Assembly (NCBI GenBank): GCA_001586965.3
Contig: LUCW03000389.1
Location: forward strand, 72,501-100,000
DNA: 27,500 bases
Direction of reading: 5' to 3'
Source of the DNA: Sphaeroforma sirkka
Lineage: Eukaryota > Opisthokonta > Ichthyosporea > Ichthyophonida
How positions within the stretch are numbered: the stretch's first letter is position 1; each line of letters starts with the position of its first letter. Under the pieces are notes generated by a model. It did not search any database. It saw only the letters and a program-made list of their open reading frames with translations, and had not been told where the DNA came from. This document shows, piece by piece, positions 1 through 15,063 of the stretch. The translations under genes were made by a program, and so were the position numbers.

Positions 1-54
1 TCTTGTGAAGTTTATTTTTAGTGACCAATGAAAATGATCCTACTCTCCCCGCAG

Positions 55-3774
<3,720 letters not shown>

Positions 3775-4611
3775 CATGCTGGTAAACGACATTTGTTTGC
3801 GACGTCGGTTAAGGGTGCTTGTGATGAACGCCACCCTCAAGGAGACTACATACCGGTGCGATGTTGGCCTGGCTAGTCAAGGACACTGGGGCAATGCCGG
3901 TGATTATCGAGGCGAGTTGTAGTCCACGCGGCCCGGTTGTAGCAATATTCGACCTATTTTGAACAAGGCTTTAGGCCGTTGAGAAACAGACACTACCTCA
4001 GAAACCCGTTGTCTTGTACATTCGCGTAAATTGGGACTCGCCGAATCTGACACCATACGTCATACATAGACTAGCGTTGTGAAGGATCTGACGTTTTTCG
4101 ATACTCTCGATTCGATGATATGTGATAGGCGGTGGCTGAGAGTCTACTGCGATCGATCCATAACTTCATTACGATTCGAGGCCATAGGGACGACCCATTG
4201 AAACAAAAGCAACAGCTTACGCTGTCATGTTAACAGCTTATTTTCAGCGCAACGGAGACCGTCTCAATAAGAAGTGGTATCGTGCAGTTTGCATACTTAG
4301 TTGGGTGTGGGTAGGTGAAAGGAACACTAATACCTCACAGCAGTTGTCGAAGAGGTTGAGGTACTGAGGTTATATTTTTTAAGTTAATATAGAACGAGAA
4401 AGTTTAAAATGTTCCCTACTTTTTTTTTTTTTTCAATATAATGCAAATTAAATAATAATAAAAAGTATTTTGAGGAAATCACGGACAATTTTTTTCTGAG
4501 GTAGTCGGAATACAGAAGTAGGGAAACAGATCTTACCGAAGGATATGCGTCCAAGAGCCTGATTAATATGTCTCTGCTGACAAAATCGCCTGGTGTTAAT
4601 TGAAGATGTTA

Positions 4612-4614
<3 letters not shown>
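3775..4614. other. PFKFB downstream region, no gene seen
   Basis: Follows the TAG stop. Mixed-composition sequence without a credible reading frame; it includes a T-rich run at about 4421-4433 and an AATAATAATAAAAAG stretch near 4452. The 3' untranslated region must start here, but I cannot place a polyadenylation site. Confidence 0.5.

Positions 4615-4679
<65 letters not shown>
4615..4679. repeat. (TA)n microsatellite
   Basis: About 65 bp of alternating TA in intergenic sequence. Confidence 0.97.
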
Positions 4680-4681
<2 letters not shown>

Positions 4682-4776
4682 TTAAGTGGGCCGAAGCGAT
4701 ACGAATTTGAAAGAACTTCACGGACCTATGTATATTCTGCGCCACGATTTTGACTGCATCTCTAAATATTATTGGA

Positions 4777-7700
4777 CTATTTCTCGAAGCCGATTAAAAT
4801 ACAAATGACATGAAACCAGACACTCGTACGCTGGCCCGGACAGTTTGCGAGTTGCCAGATCACCAGGGCAATATCTAATAAATCCTCATCTAAAACCGGC
4901 CATTCAACTGGTCGTACCAACTCTGACTGTGAATTAAGTGATAATTGAGAAAGGATAATAGCAATACTTGCCCAGTGTATCAATATAATATGAGACATTC
5001 AATCATGCAACCTTAATATTCTAAGTGCAAATGGTGAAATGACAGATGAAGTTGAAGAGAATTAAGGAATTGATTCAGAAATGTATGAACGGACGTGACC
5101 CGATAACTTGAAAACATACTAATTATCAAAATAAAGAAAAGATATACGAACAGTAAGACTGACATTTCCCCAGATACATGATTCTTTTAAAAACCCTTAT
5201 TAGGCGGTATTGTACTTCATGCTTAACGTTGTAGCTATGCGCGTTCTTTGTGCATTGACAAATATTTGTTTTTATGTTCACATTTACCTCGTGAACATCG
5301 TCAGTGAAAAACTCTATACCACCGTTAGACTGGAGTTTTATAAAAGCAGATGTGTATTTCTTCGCCGCGGTATAGGCTGCTGGAGTGCTATTGAGCAAGT
5401 GACAACAGATTGTTACCCATAAGACTTTTCCTCGCACATGGTGATCATGAAGTCAGTGTAGCGCTTTAAAGATGATTCGCTTTTATCTGTACGCCACTAC
5501 TGTCAAGATTCCAATAGGTCATTGGCTTACACGAAACATTATGATAGCAATAGACATTAAATTGCGTGTTCAACGTGGTAAAACGCTGCATGATAGTAGG
5601 GGTCGCAGCGGAATGTGAAATGACCTTTTCTATCCCTATCACATACTATTTAATTAAGCCGGCCGGGAGGCCACCCTGGGTCACAGTGTTTACCAGCATA
5701 GGGTGATGTACCACGGCATTATTCGATTTTACACATGTTCGTTGAGAATCTTTGTGAAAATCGAGAAGCAACCAGTGCAATTAGTACCCTTACCCAGGGT
5801 CGATGCATGAAACGTTTCAAAAACACCAATGCGTGAAGGTATGCAGACAGTCTAAAAGTGCCAATGAGTTCGTATAAGTAGTTTTAATATTGTGTTCCAA
5901 GTAGTGAATGATGTTCCCAAACCCCTTCGCAAGCGTTGCAGTGCTTTCTCCTTTGTTGTTGCGATTATTTTCAAGGTGCATAAGATGTCGGGATTGATAT
6001 CGATACCATCAATCAGACCTTGTGAGTGAGAAATACAACGTCTGTTCAGCAATTGTACACTTCAAAATCCACTCGAACTTGTCACAGTGTCAGCAGTGCA
6101 TATGGGGGTTCAATACTTTGGCGCCCCTGACCTCGATGGATATCTGCGTTTCTATTTCATTACAGTGTCCCCTACCGTGGCAGGTGAAAGAATATAAATT
6201 GTTAGAACTAATTCCGCACTTTTGAGATTCTTAAATAAATGTGTATACATTAACATGCATTTAAGTATGCATCTACTAAGTTTGGACAAAAATAAATACT
6301 TGCATGCATGCATTGACCAAAATCTATTTATGAAAATATACTACTACGAACTGCTCGTACATATGTGTATTGCGTATTCTACAAATGAAATATCATCGGT
6401 AGGTATTTGCTACTCCAACTATATTGTGTACATAAGTATGACTTAGAATTAAGAGGTCTGTAATTATAAGGTATGAGACCTAGAAACTGGCTCAAGGGTT
6501 GTATTGTTTTTGCCAGGCTCGTTCTGAGTCCAACTGGCCTTGGCTGGAATACAAGTAAGAAGCTCAGGTGTCATTAAACTATTGCTATATTGTACACGTT
6601 CCAGTCTCCAGCATCCTGGGGACCCGACAGTAGCCGCAAATCGAAAGAAACAACGGTGGACTATGCAAGGACAGCTACTTTGCGCTTCAGCTACGTATTT
6701 CAGAAGTTTATACTATCCGTTGTACAACTTGTTAGTACAAGCTCTTAGAGTTAAGGATAGTACTTGTGTTAACATATAGACAATGTATATTTATACCAGC
6801 ATCAATGAACTCGTCAGCACATGACCTATCGTTGCTATAGATGGGATCAGTTCCTATTTGGCAAACACCACTTCAGTCACGTAAATTTGCTTTGCAACCA
6901 CAATAATAGGCAAATCTCTTGCATTAGAGCGGCAATGTTTTCCCCTATCTTCCGCAAAAGAGAGTTCAATAGTGCGAGCCAGCCGCCATACTCAGACGCA
7001 GAAATGTTACCCGTCAGTCGCTTTTAACGCAACTTGTCCGAGTGACACCCGGTAAGCAACTAGATGTTGTGTCTGCTCAATGCTTTAATAGTCTTGGCAT
7101 GTTTTTAGATGCATATCAGGCGAGATACGAGCAAGAACAGTCGCGGACTCTGAACAATCCTTCGTCAAGTCATGTTTCGTAGCGACCTATGTGTGTACTT
7201 CACTACTCGTTCGATTGCTTACATTGAAGCAAAACAATAATTAGGTTGGCGGAATACGGCTACGCGTGTCATTCTCCGTCCATCGCTTCGGCTGCATGAA
7301 ATCCACTGTTCAACAACTACTGTCAGAGTGGCACTTTTGATTCTGTACACCGCGAAGCATAAACAAGAATTGTCTCGGCAAGTGATTCTGTGAAATGTGA
7401 AAAAGTTTACTGCATTTCTAGCGCGGAATGTTGGTTCATCTAGCGATATGGTCGATACAAAAAAAATACACCATTGCCATACACGCGATCCGTGCTCCAT
7501 ACTAATATCATGAACGACCTAGTCTAGGTACACAAATGAAGTAATACGTCGAACTTTAATCTCCAAGTCTGCCAGCAAAACTCGGGTCGACAATTTCATT
7601 TTTGACTGTGCATAATTGCTTCGAACTCTATGGACTCAAAACTTTCTCTGTAGCCGTAGCTTGCTTTCCCATGTGTTTTCAGGGCTATACATGTCTCACA

Positions 7701-8482
7701 TAAAATCAATCAATATGACATTGTCGAACTGCACCTTCAGCAGAGACTCCTAAATGCACGCAAATAATAAAAAGAGTGATCCCTTTTGCATCTGCGGTAA
7801 TGTGAGCCAAGTTTAATTCATGTCGGCTAGTCTCTTGGAAGTCGAGTGTATGTCCTCGGAAATCGCTGGTGTAGTATTTCACGCACACCTTTGTTGTGTC
7901 AAATGTGCGTAGTTGGGTAGGAAGAAGTCGACTGAAGCTGTTATATCATCACCGAAGAATGTTCCAGCTCATCTCCGTACCCACTGATTGATTTTTATAT
8001 GGTTTTGTAACACAATCAACTTGTAAAACTGCATTACTATAACAAGATGCGGGCGTGTACGTAGCCGTCTGCGCTTCGTGACGCGTGGTTGCAGGCGGAG
8101 GGTGTATTTGTGGCAATGCTTCCAGTTCAGTGAGGTACGACTTTGGGCGTGTCGAAAGCATCTAATTTACACCGGCCGTCACCACCTCTATTTGGCAAGC
8201 CGAGTAATTGGTAGTATACATGATTTTATTTAGGATTAGGTGCTGGCAACGACCTGTACATTTTATACACGTAACTGGGTGCTTGTACAAAAGCAGATAT
8301 AAACCTATCACATGTCTTGCTGCTGTAAAACAATCTACCACGGGTGTACTCTCGCCACCTACAAATGCATGAGTTGCATCATATACAGCAGCATACCGTA
8401 CCATGAATACAAGATAAATCCCGAGCCAATGTGATTTGTTTGAAAGAGACACCACACCGGTTGAAACAAGCGTGGTGAACAA
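4777..8482 (-). pseudogene. Possible remains of an ankyrin-repeat gene, heavily frameshifted
   Basis: No intact gene is present. Several minus-strand fragments resemble pieces of the ankyrin consensus (TPLHxAAxxGHxxIVxxLLxxGA). They are STPAAYTAAKKYTSAFIKLQ (within 5126-5437), GLIDGIDINPDILCTLKIIA followed in another frame by NKGESTATLAKGFGNIIHYL (about 5890-6030), AHITADAKGITLFIICVHLG (within 7706-7888) and STPVVDCFTAARHVIGLYLL (within 8162-8482). They share a strand but not a frame, with stops between them. The resemblance is by eye and each piece alone is weak; the case rests on co-orientation. Ankyrin genes are abundant in protists and in endogenised giant-virus DNA, and I cannot tell which applies. 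The intervening sequence shows nothing else. Confidence 0.3.
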
Positions 8483-8690
8483 AAATGGCGGTTACCGTCG
8501 AAGTTATGTTGTTCTCACCGAACTGAACAATTCTCCACAGATCCACAACGAATATCAAATTTTTCAGGATGTGCTCCAGGAAGAACCAGTGGCCACCGAC
8601 GCAATGGATAGGATCCTCGATCTTTCTGACAATGCCTGCCGTCACCTAGCAGAAGCAATGCTACCATTTGATTGCCTTCTGGTAAAATAA
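8436..8690 (+). CDS. Hypothetical ORF or exon, unrecognised
   Basis: An 84-codon frame that reads with protein-like composition. The stretch 8541-8681 is preceded by TTCTCCACAG (acceptor-like) and followed by GTAAAATAA (donor-like), so it could be an internal exon encoding IHNEYQIFQDVLQEEPVATD and then an acidic, probably helical segment. No family is recognised and no partner exons were found nearby. It could equally be chance or debris. Confidence 0.2.
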   Translation: MFERDTTPVETSVVNKNGGYRRSYVVLTELNNSPQIHNEYQIFQDVLQEEPVATDAMDRILDLSDNACRHLAEAMLPFDCLLVK

Positions 8691-8878
8691 TACAATATAA
8701 TACGAGGCAGACTTTAGTATTAATTCCTCCTCAAGAGAACCACCAAGCAGGTATCTCGCGTTTATGTAGATTAGGAAAAGACACTTGAACAATACACCAA
8801 CATTCCACGACAACTGAATAACATTTCAATAGTTGCGTACTCCCGATTGGGCTTGCCAACAGTACGCCAAACTAGGTA

Positions 8879-8879
8879 A

Positions 8880-8903
<24 letters not shown>
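8879..8903. repeat. (AT)n tract, left flank of the retrotransposon
   Basis: Alternating A/T directly abutting the left LTR. With 17902-18234 it appears to be one microsatellite split by the insertion, so any target-site duplication is hidden in the repeat. Confidence 0.9.
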
Positions 8904-8910
<7 letters not shown>

Positions 8911-9498
8911 TTCGATGGAAATTACTAGGTTTCAAACTATTTTAAACTAAAATACACTTTAGTCAGTTAGGATTTAGCAGTGGTAGCTTGTGTAAGAATG
9001 ATCGGGACTGCCTCTTGTTAAGAGCCTAAATATCCTCGATCACACAGGGCGTACCTCTAGCTGTTCTTTATTGAATAATTTTCACTAGAAGTACTAAGTG
9101 TTCATGACCACATGCCTAATTTGTAGATAGACATAATAGCGTAAGTCACGTTAATACATTAGCTGATATAAATAAAGTTCCATCTGAAGAAAAGTTAAAA
9201 AAAGAAAAAGACTTATTGGATTTTGGAGATTGGCGGGAGGACCAAAATCTATAAGTAGTAGTTCGGAGATTATAAAATTTAGTTTATAATATCCTACATC
9301 TACTAATGTCTCAAATATGTCCAAGTAGATGAGTCATACCAAATACTCAGGCTATTGGAGCCATCAAAGTGAATTTAGAACACTTTGGAAATATTGGAAA
9401 AAGAGCTTGTACTAAATTATTTAAAATACAAATAAAAACCAATGTATCATCTCAATTGATCTTGATATTTTAGACTGACCGGAGGCCGTATTTCTACA
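8904..9498 (-). repeat. 3' LTR of the retrotransposon
   Basis: 595 bp. On the minus strand it begins TGTAGAAATACGG and ends GAAGTTTACA, so it has TG...CA termini with a short imperfect terminal inverted repeat. It matches 17306-17901 almost throughout. Confidence 0.95.
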
Positions 9499-9509
9499 TA
9501 TCCCCCAGT
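9499..9509 (-). other. Polypurine tract adjoining the 3' LTR
   Basis: Minus strand reads ACTGGGGGATA immediately before the LTR's TGTAG. A G-rich run touching the 3' LTR is the expected plus-strand primer for LTR elements. Confidence 0.7.
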
Positions 9510-9625
9510 AGCTTTTAGAACTACGAACGTACGTTAAGATACGATCTAGTTGGTAAAGCGAAAACCAAAGTAAAAACGGTTTCGGTCATGACTTATCGAG
9601 TAAGTATGTGCCTATATGCACGAGT

Positions 9626-11368
9626 TCAAGACTCATGTTGTACTCTATGTCGTTTAGTATTTGGTCCAGTAACCATTTCCGATGTAGGCGCCTTACGTTT
9701 ATTATTTGGTAAGGTAATAGCCAAAGGCTGTTCTTCATTAGTAAGTAAGTTTGAACAATTTTCTGCACTGTTGGTAAGCAGATCAGAAAGTTTAGTCACG
9801 TAGGAAGTAGGTGGCAAATAGGGAATTTCAGATCCGTCAGGGTTTGTAGTCACCTGAGGAAACCCTTTTCGTTTATCTCGTGTGTTCTTATGTAAACGCT
9901 TATTCCATTTCTTATTAAAGATACGAAGAAAGTCGCGAGATTCACGAAATGCATCGGAGGTTAGCCAAGCTACTGTCCCATCCATGAAACGGGTCTTGTA
10001 GTAAGTGTAACCGTCTTCGGATGTTTTGTCAATTATATCTTTGACTTGTGACTCCATAACTGGTACATCAGAATCAAATGAGCGAGCGAATGAGAGTTCG
10101 GAGGTAGGGATACGGTGTGTGCCTAGATTGGTTGCGCTAGTACCATCAATGTTATTCACTTCGTAAGTATCACTCTTCTCATCATGGTAGGAAATAACAA
10201 AAGGTCCTATCGTCTTAGAAGAGAGTTCGGTAACGTTGGCGTTTCGATTTATAATGTTAACGTAATCGCCGACTTTGAACTGAACAATGTTCTTAGTGTT
10301 ATTCCATCGGTCATACGCTTTAAGTAGGACGCGATTCTTGTGCTTGAGTAAACAGGGGTAAACAACGTTCTGCATATGCTCGATCTTTTGTAGCCACGGG
10401 GTAGCGTGTTTCTCGGGCGCAGTTTTATCAAACGTTGCTTGTAATTCACTATAGCGGCCAAAGAAATAGTGAAACGGGAGTGTTCCAGTTTGAGGATTCA
10501 TGCAGTTATTCATTTGAGTCTGAACCCATTTCAAATGATAAGGCCACATATCCTCAACGTCGTCTAGTGCGGTACGCAAGAGTTTCTTAAGTTCTCTATG
10601 ACGTGTCTCATTTGCACCCTGCGTTTGAGGTTTGTAAGGAACACCACGCCTATGGGTCATGCCTGATACGAGTATAAGTGCCTCCATTACGTCGGTACAA
10701 AACTCACTACCGTTATCAGAACATAGTACTCGGGGAAACCGAAGTCATTAAAGACGTGATAGCATAATTCTGCCACTGTTTGTGGACGTTTGTTCGGTAT
10801 TGCATAAAGCAAGTTATAGCCCGAAGCCACACATAAGAAATGACAGATATATATATCGCCAGTATGCTTGGATCGCGGGAGTTTAACCAAATCGACTATG
10901 ACTCGGCGCATCGGTTGGTCTTCTGTCACACTTTTTTAGGGGTGCCCAACCGTATCGCTTGATCTGGTTCTTTTCACAATCAGTATAGCGTCGGTATACT
11001 TCACGTATGGTTTCTTTCAGCGCCGGGTGATCAAGCCCTGCACGAATAGCCATTTTATAGGTATGCTCATATGCTCGATGCGTTAAATTATGTATACTTT
11101 TAACTCTACTTTCGAGCTCCTCTAAGTCAGTCAGATTCTGCGTAACGCTGGCTGAATGAACCATAGTCCTGATGGAAAGGGCAACCTCAGTATCAGGAGG
11201 GGTAGACTCCTGAGATACATAATTGACAACATTGGATTGTTGAAGTATCTTCTTCAGTTGTTTCGCAACTCCTGGCTGTTCTTTAAGCAGCGCTTTAAGT
11301 AGTCGAGTGCGAGCTTCAGGTTCTCTTAGAGTTTTGAGTCTTTGATCCATGGCCTTAGCTAGGTCCAT
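9626..11368 (-). pseudogene. Retrotransposon integrase with GPY/F and chromodomain-like C-terminus, frameshifted
   Basis: Three frames follow one another: 11368-10883 (linker plus N-terminal zinc region), 10929-10687 (first half of core), 10687-9626 (rest, 353 codons). The HHCC region is imperfect: HNLTHRAYEHTYKMAIRAGL then YRRYTDCEKNQ, with one expected Cys replaced by Tyr. The catalytic DDE is present: Asp in VIVDLVKLP, Asp in CSDNGSEF, Glu in QGANETRHRE, with 35 residues between the last two. Then comes a GPY/F-type module (KTIGPFVISYHDE) and a chromodomain-like segment (VKDIIDKTSEDGYTYYKTRF, MDGTVAWLTSDAF), followed by a Lys/Arg-rich tail. The change near 10925-10940 lies at an A6 run and needs one base skipped; the one near 10715-10730 lacks a base. 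Chromodomains steer chromovirus insertion to marked chromatin; here the cage residues are only partly recognisable. Confidence 0.85.
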
Positions 11369-11621
11369 GTTTTTTACGATCTAATGCCGTTTCAATCGGC
11401 ATTACCTCGACTACAATCTTGTTGGGTGCATGTGTTGTACGAGTCTTGAGCTTTTGTTCAAACTCTTTAGACTCCTCTAGTTTAGCTAAGAATTCGGTTG
11501 AGGGTTTCCACTTAGTGGTACCTGCAGGACCAATGCGACAAACAATGGTGTGTTTCCAAGGTGTCTTCTTAATAGAATAGGATCCCTGATACAAAAAACG
11601 TGTCGGTTTCACGGTCGACAT
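11355..11621 (-). pseudogene. Retrotransposon linker between methyltransferase-like segment and integrase
   Basis: An 88-codon frame. Its beginning (LYQGSYSIKKTPWKHTIVCR) continues the preceding methyltransferase-like segment across a frame change at a T6 run (sense strand) near 11593-11598. The rest is charged and helical-looking (TEFLAKLEESKEFEQKLKTR) with no recognised domain. It passes into the integrase frame at an A6 run near 11370-11375. Both changes require skipping one base. Confidence 0.6.
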
Positions 11622-11907
11622 AAATAGGTTCGTCTTGAATCATATTAATTAAATCACGTATCCATGGGTCGGAGTTACGTAAGGGACAACACAGCGTAAT
11701 GGTAGATTTAGTAATATTAACATAATTTAACAACTGTGCGATAAGTTGACAAGGTGGGTTAGCCCACGCATTATGCTTTGATAAGTCAAGCTGAAATGCA
11801 TCACCTTTAGGATGAGTCAACGACCTATATTCAGAAACCTGTTTGTTATGTTCTGCGGCGAACATATTAACAGTAAATGGACCCCATCGTGATTGAGCGA
11901 GGTTAAA
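11569..11907 (-). pseudogene. DIRS-type (DAM-like) methyltransferase-like segment of pol
   Basis: In the same frame as RNase H and separated from it only by a TAG at 11908-11910. It reads SRWGPFTVNMFAAEHNKQVS, then DAFQLDLSKHNAWANPPCQL, then TITLCCPLRNSDPWIRDLIN. This matches in layout the segment after RNase H in DIRS1-type elements (WGxxxxDLFAxxxNxQ ... NPPWxLI ... xxVxPxWxxxPWxxxL), described in the literature as a putative N6-adenine methyltransferase (DAM). The NPPC is in the place of the D/N-PP-Y/F/W catalytic motif; its last aromatic is missing. The assignment is by recalled pattern and not by search. Whether it methylates DNA is unknown. Confidence 0.6.
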
Positions 11908-13480
11908 CTATTTCTTATTTAGCATCCAATCGGTTGCTAATAACTTCTTGACTGTTTTCTGGTAGTCGGGCACAAGTCGAGAGAGCATGTCAGGAAGATG
12001 GTTATGTATTCCTGGTATGTGTGTTATATTAAAAGCGAACTTGGCAATAATGTCATGCCAGCGGCTCACCAACTGTGAATCAGGGTTCATATCTTTTAAG
12101 TATGTTGACTTTTGATCACAGGCGACAGTAAAGTAACTTCCATAAAGGTAGTCTTTAAACTGTCTTAGCGCAGTAACTATAGCAAGGAGCTCTTGTTTAA
12201 TGGTAGGGTAAGTCCGTTGACTCTTATTATAACTCTTGCTAAAGAATTGTATGTAGCGCGGTTTACCATTTATCGTTTGGTAAAGCACTCCACTTACCGC
12301 TCGATCTGAAGCGTCGGTTGCTACTTGGAATGGGACACAATCCACAGGGTACTGCATGATGGGTGCGCCCATTACTTTACTTTTGACTAGTTTAAATGCA
12401 TCATCACATTCTTTAGTCCAAAGCTTTCCCAAAGGTCCTTTGTGCAGCCGTAGGTGACTGAAAGGCTTTAAGTAATGAGAAAGATGCGGTACCGAATCCG
12501 AGAAGAAGTTATCAAACCCACACACAGAGTTCACATCTCTTCCAGTAATTGGTGTTGATAAATCCAACAGAAACTGTTTCTTGCCAGGATCAATTTCTAC
12601 CCCTGCTGCAGATACTTTGTAGCCAAGTAAGTGTATAGTATCTTTAGCAAAAGAACACTTGTCTTCGTTAATCTTAAGTTTAGCATGAATAAGTCGCTTT
12701 AAGACTTCTTTAACGAGTTTAGCATGTTCATGTGCTGTATTTGTAAAGATAACTATATCATCTAAATAGACTGATACGTTATACGACAGGTCCGCAAATA
12801 GTTCCATCATAACTTGTTGGAAGAAAGAAGGTAACATGTGTAAGCCTTCAGGTGCACCTTTAAACTGGTACTTCTTACCTTGCCAAGTAAAGGAAAAGTA
12901 TTTCCTATGAGGCTCATATATCTGTAGTTGATGGAATGCAGCTTTTAAGTCTATCTTGGAAAAGATAGTCGCACCTCCATTTTGCGTAGTATCTCGCTTA
13001 TCTTAGGTAAGGGAAAACTATGTTGCGGAATTAGTTTGTTGATTGGCGACAGGTCTAGTACTACTCTTGTTTTACTAAACGTTCCATCAGATTTATATTG
13101 ATCGACCGCTAAGAGAGCTAAGTTAACTGGGGTTGCATCATAATTGATTTCAATTAGACCCTGTTTTAACCAATCTTCGATTTGGGTTTTGACAACATCT
13201 TTGTGTCTCCAACTCACGTAGTTATGTGAAGGACACTTTAACTTAGAGAAGTCGACGTTTGTTAAGTCAAGTCTAACGTACCCATTAGAGAACTTAAACA
13301 TACACCAGTCAGTTATTGCAATCTTCCTGTTTTGTATAATTAAGCCCATAATTATATCGGTGAAGTGCGTAATCATATCCTTTGCTTCACCTTCCGGAGG
13401 TTTAGGTATCTTTAACATATTATCATCTGACTGATCTTTATTCGGGTCTAGCCCATTAGGCAGACCAGTGAGTGTTATAC
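11908..13480 (-). pseudogene. Retrotransposon reverse transcriptase and RNase H, with one frameshift
   Basis: The first part (frame open 13559-12951) encodes the RT fingers: VVLDLSPINKLIPQHSFPLP. Near 12975-12985 one base is missing relative to the family reading; motif A (FSKIDLKAAFHQL) and everything after it lie in the next frame. The second part (12837-11908, 309 codons from its first Met) has the catalytic YLDD at 12768-12757 and LLGYKVSAAGVEIDPGK. It then gives RNase H with the acidic residues in ATDASDRA, KQELLAI, ACDQKS and HLPDMLSRL. All are typical of Ty3/gypsy. It ends at TAG 11908-11910 with the same frame open beyond. Confidence 0.9.
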
Positions 13481-13835
13481 CTAAACTGAGAAGATCAGTC
13501 ATACCTATAATTAAATCGTATTTCTGAGACATGTCAGTAACGATTAGATGAGTCTTCACTTATCTTCTATCTGACAGCATTATGTGTGCATTGTCAATGG
13601 CTTGTTCGCAAGTAGTAACTTTGCCATTTCCTAAGATTAAATCAGTTGTTTCGTTATGGACAGCCATATCTGTAGCGTAGGCTACTCGGCGTGAGATAGC
13701 AGAGACTTCAGCCCCTGGATCAAATAGTGCCATAACTTTTTCTTCATTTATGAAAACTGCTTGAAAGATACGTTCATCTCCTTTGGTATGGATTTTATTG
13801 AACATTTTCTCATAATCTTGCTCTAGTGCACACAT
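13410..13835 (-). pseudogene. Retrotransposon aspartic protease, interrupted by TAA
   Basis: Starts MCALEQDYEKMFNKIHTKGD at 13835. The active-site stretch reads ALFDPGAEVSAIS, where retropepsins normally have D-T/S-G; the Pro is a missense-type change. A TAA at 13560-13562 falls before the second conserved half, KYDLIIGMTDLLSLGI, in the same frame. The stop is therefore inside the protease fold and not at a domain border. With both changes the copy is unlikely to process its polyprotein. Confidence 0.75.
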
Positions 13836-15063
13836 ATGGTACTGTCAGTGCTTAACTTGGACGTCCGGTAAGTCCTTGCAATCCTCTTTGTGCCAACCGT
13901 TAGTACCCTTGCAAGTAGCACACTCTTTTATATAGTGTCCAAATCTCTGGCTTTGCCTGGTGCACACTTAACAGGGTCGTGTCTACCATTCCACTTGCCA
14001 TTACGTTTTGTGAGGTTGTAACCACACTTCTTGCAAGGCGCTCTCACCTTCTTTTCACCTTTCGGTTCGGTAGTAGTAGAGCCAGTACCCCTCCAGTAGT
14101 AGTGCGAGGTTTCTTAGTACTACACGCAGTATTAGTCTCTACTGCGTTTCGCTTAGTGGGCTGGGTGTAGCTCGTGGTACTAAGTACTCTAGCAGAGGAA
14201 TTGGTATGCTTGTGAACTATCTTCTCAAAGACAGACCAAGGCATAGATCGCAAATCACCATAGGCGATGATGTCATCATTGACTTTCTTAAAGAGGTTAG
14301 CTCCCAGAGTCTCCATCATCTGACAAATTAATAAATATTCGTCAGTATAGGTACGACCACCCATCCGAGTATTCATATGTGTCATATGAGCTAGAGCACC
14401 TCGAATAGTGGTATCGTTCGCAAAGAACTTGCGAGACTCTAGAAGTTCACGGTCACGTGCATCTCAAAAAAAAGGTGTTAAGTATATTATCACGCAACTG
14501 GTGCCAGGGTAGGGCTTTCCAGTTGGGCTCATGAGCCTTCAAGATAGTTCGCCATTCACCTGGCTCACAGAAATGAATAAAGGCATTCATCATCTGCTTA
14601 TCCCTAAGGCTGACAGACTCCTTAAGTTGGTCGAAGGCCTTCAGTGTCTCCACTGTACTCTCATTAGTAGAGAAATCGACCTCAGCCTGCGCGTTACCTA
14701 GCTGCTTTATAAAGCTTGGTTCTAAGTGTTCACGAGGCTCATGCTCAGTGCTACCGGCTGCTAGTGCCAAGATGGTGTCTATTTCCTTTCTCTTGTTATC
14801 GATTAGATAGCGAATGTTATCTGCTTTCCTATCGTCAAGGTCAGAGTCATTCAATAGACGGTCCTCAAGGACTTGCATACCAGAGCGTAATAGCCTGAGA
14901 CGAGTATGTCTGGTTCTCACTTCCTCATCCTCAGGATTAGAGCGGGAACTCTCTAACGAGGTACTGGTGTAGTGATTGCCAAAATCGTGATTACCAGGGT
15001 TAGTTGGCAAATGAGGGTCGATATTACGAGGATGGTAAGCCTCATCGAGTTCCATACGATCAT
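13721..15063 (-). repeat. Internal tandem duplication, copy 1 (gag C-terminal half plus start of protease)
   Basis: Repeats 15064-16406 at an offset of 1342-1343 bp with only a handful of differences. Examples are TCCAAATCTCTGGCTTTGCC at 13939 against TCCAAAATCTGGCTTGCC at 15281, one C fewer in the CCCC run near 14090, and C/G at about 14750. It holds a second, frameshifted gag: frames 15178-14453 (whose first residues are protease, fused to gag), 14385-14044, and a zinc-region remnant to about 13850. The join is near 15058-15067, where a short GATCA is shared by both ends. Confidence 0.92.

Noticed and set aside
11370..11376. A AAA AAC and similar heptamers at the pol frame changes as programmed -1 frameshift sites
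   Set aside because: The sense strand has perfect slippery-looking heptamers (A AAA AAC near 11373, A AAA AAG near 10935, T TTT TTG near 11595). But the downstream frame in each case needs one base skipped (+1), not re-read (-1). One extra base in each run explains them better.
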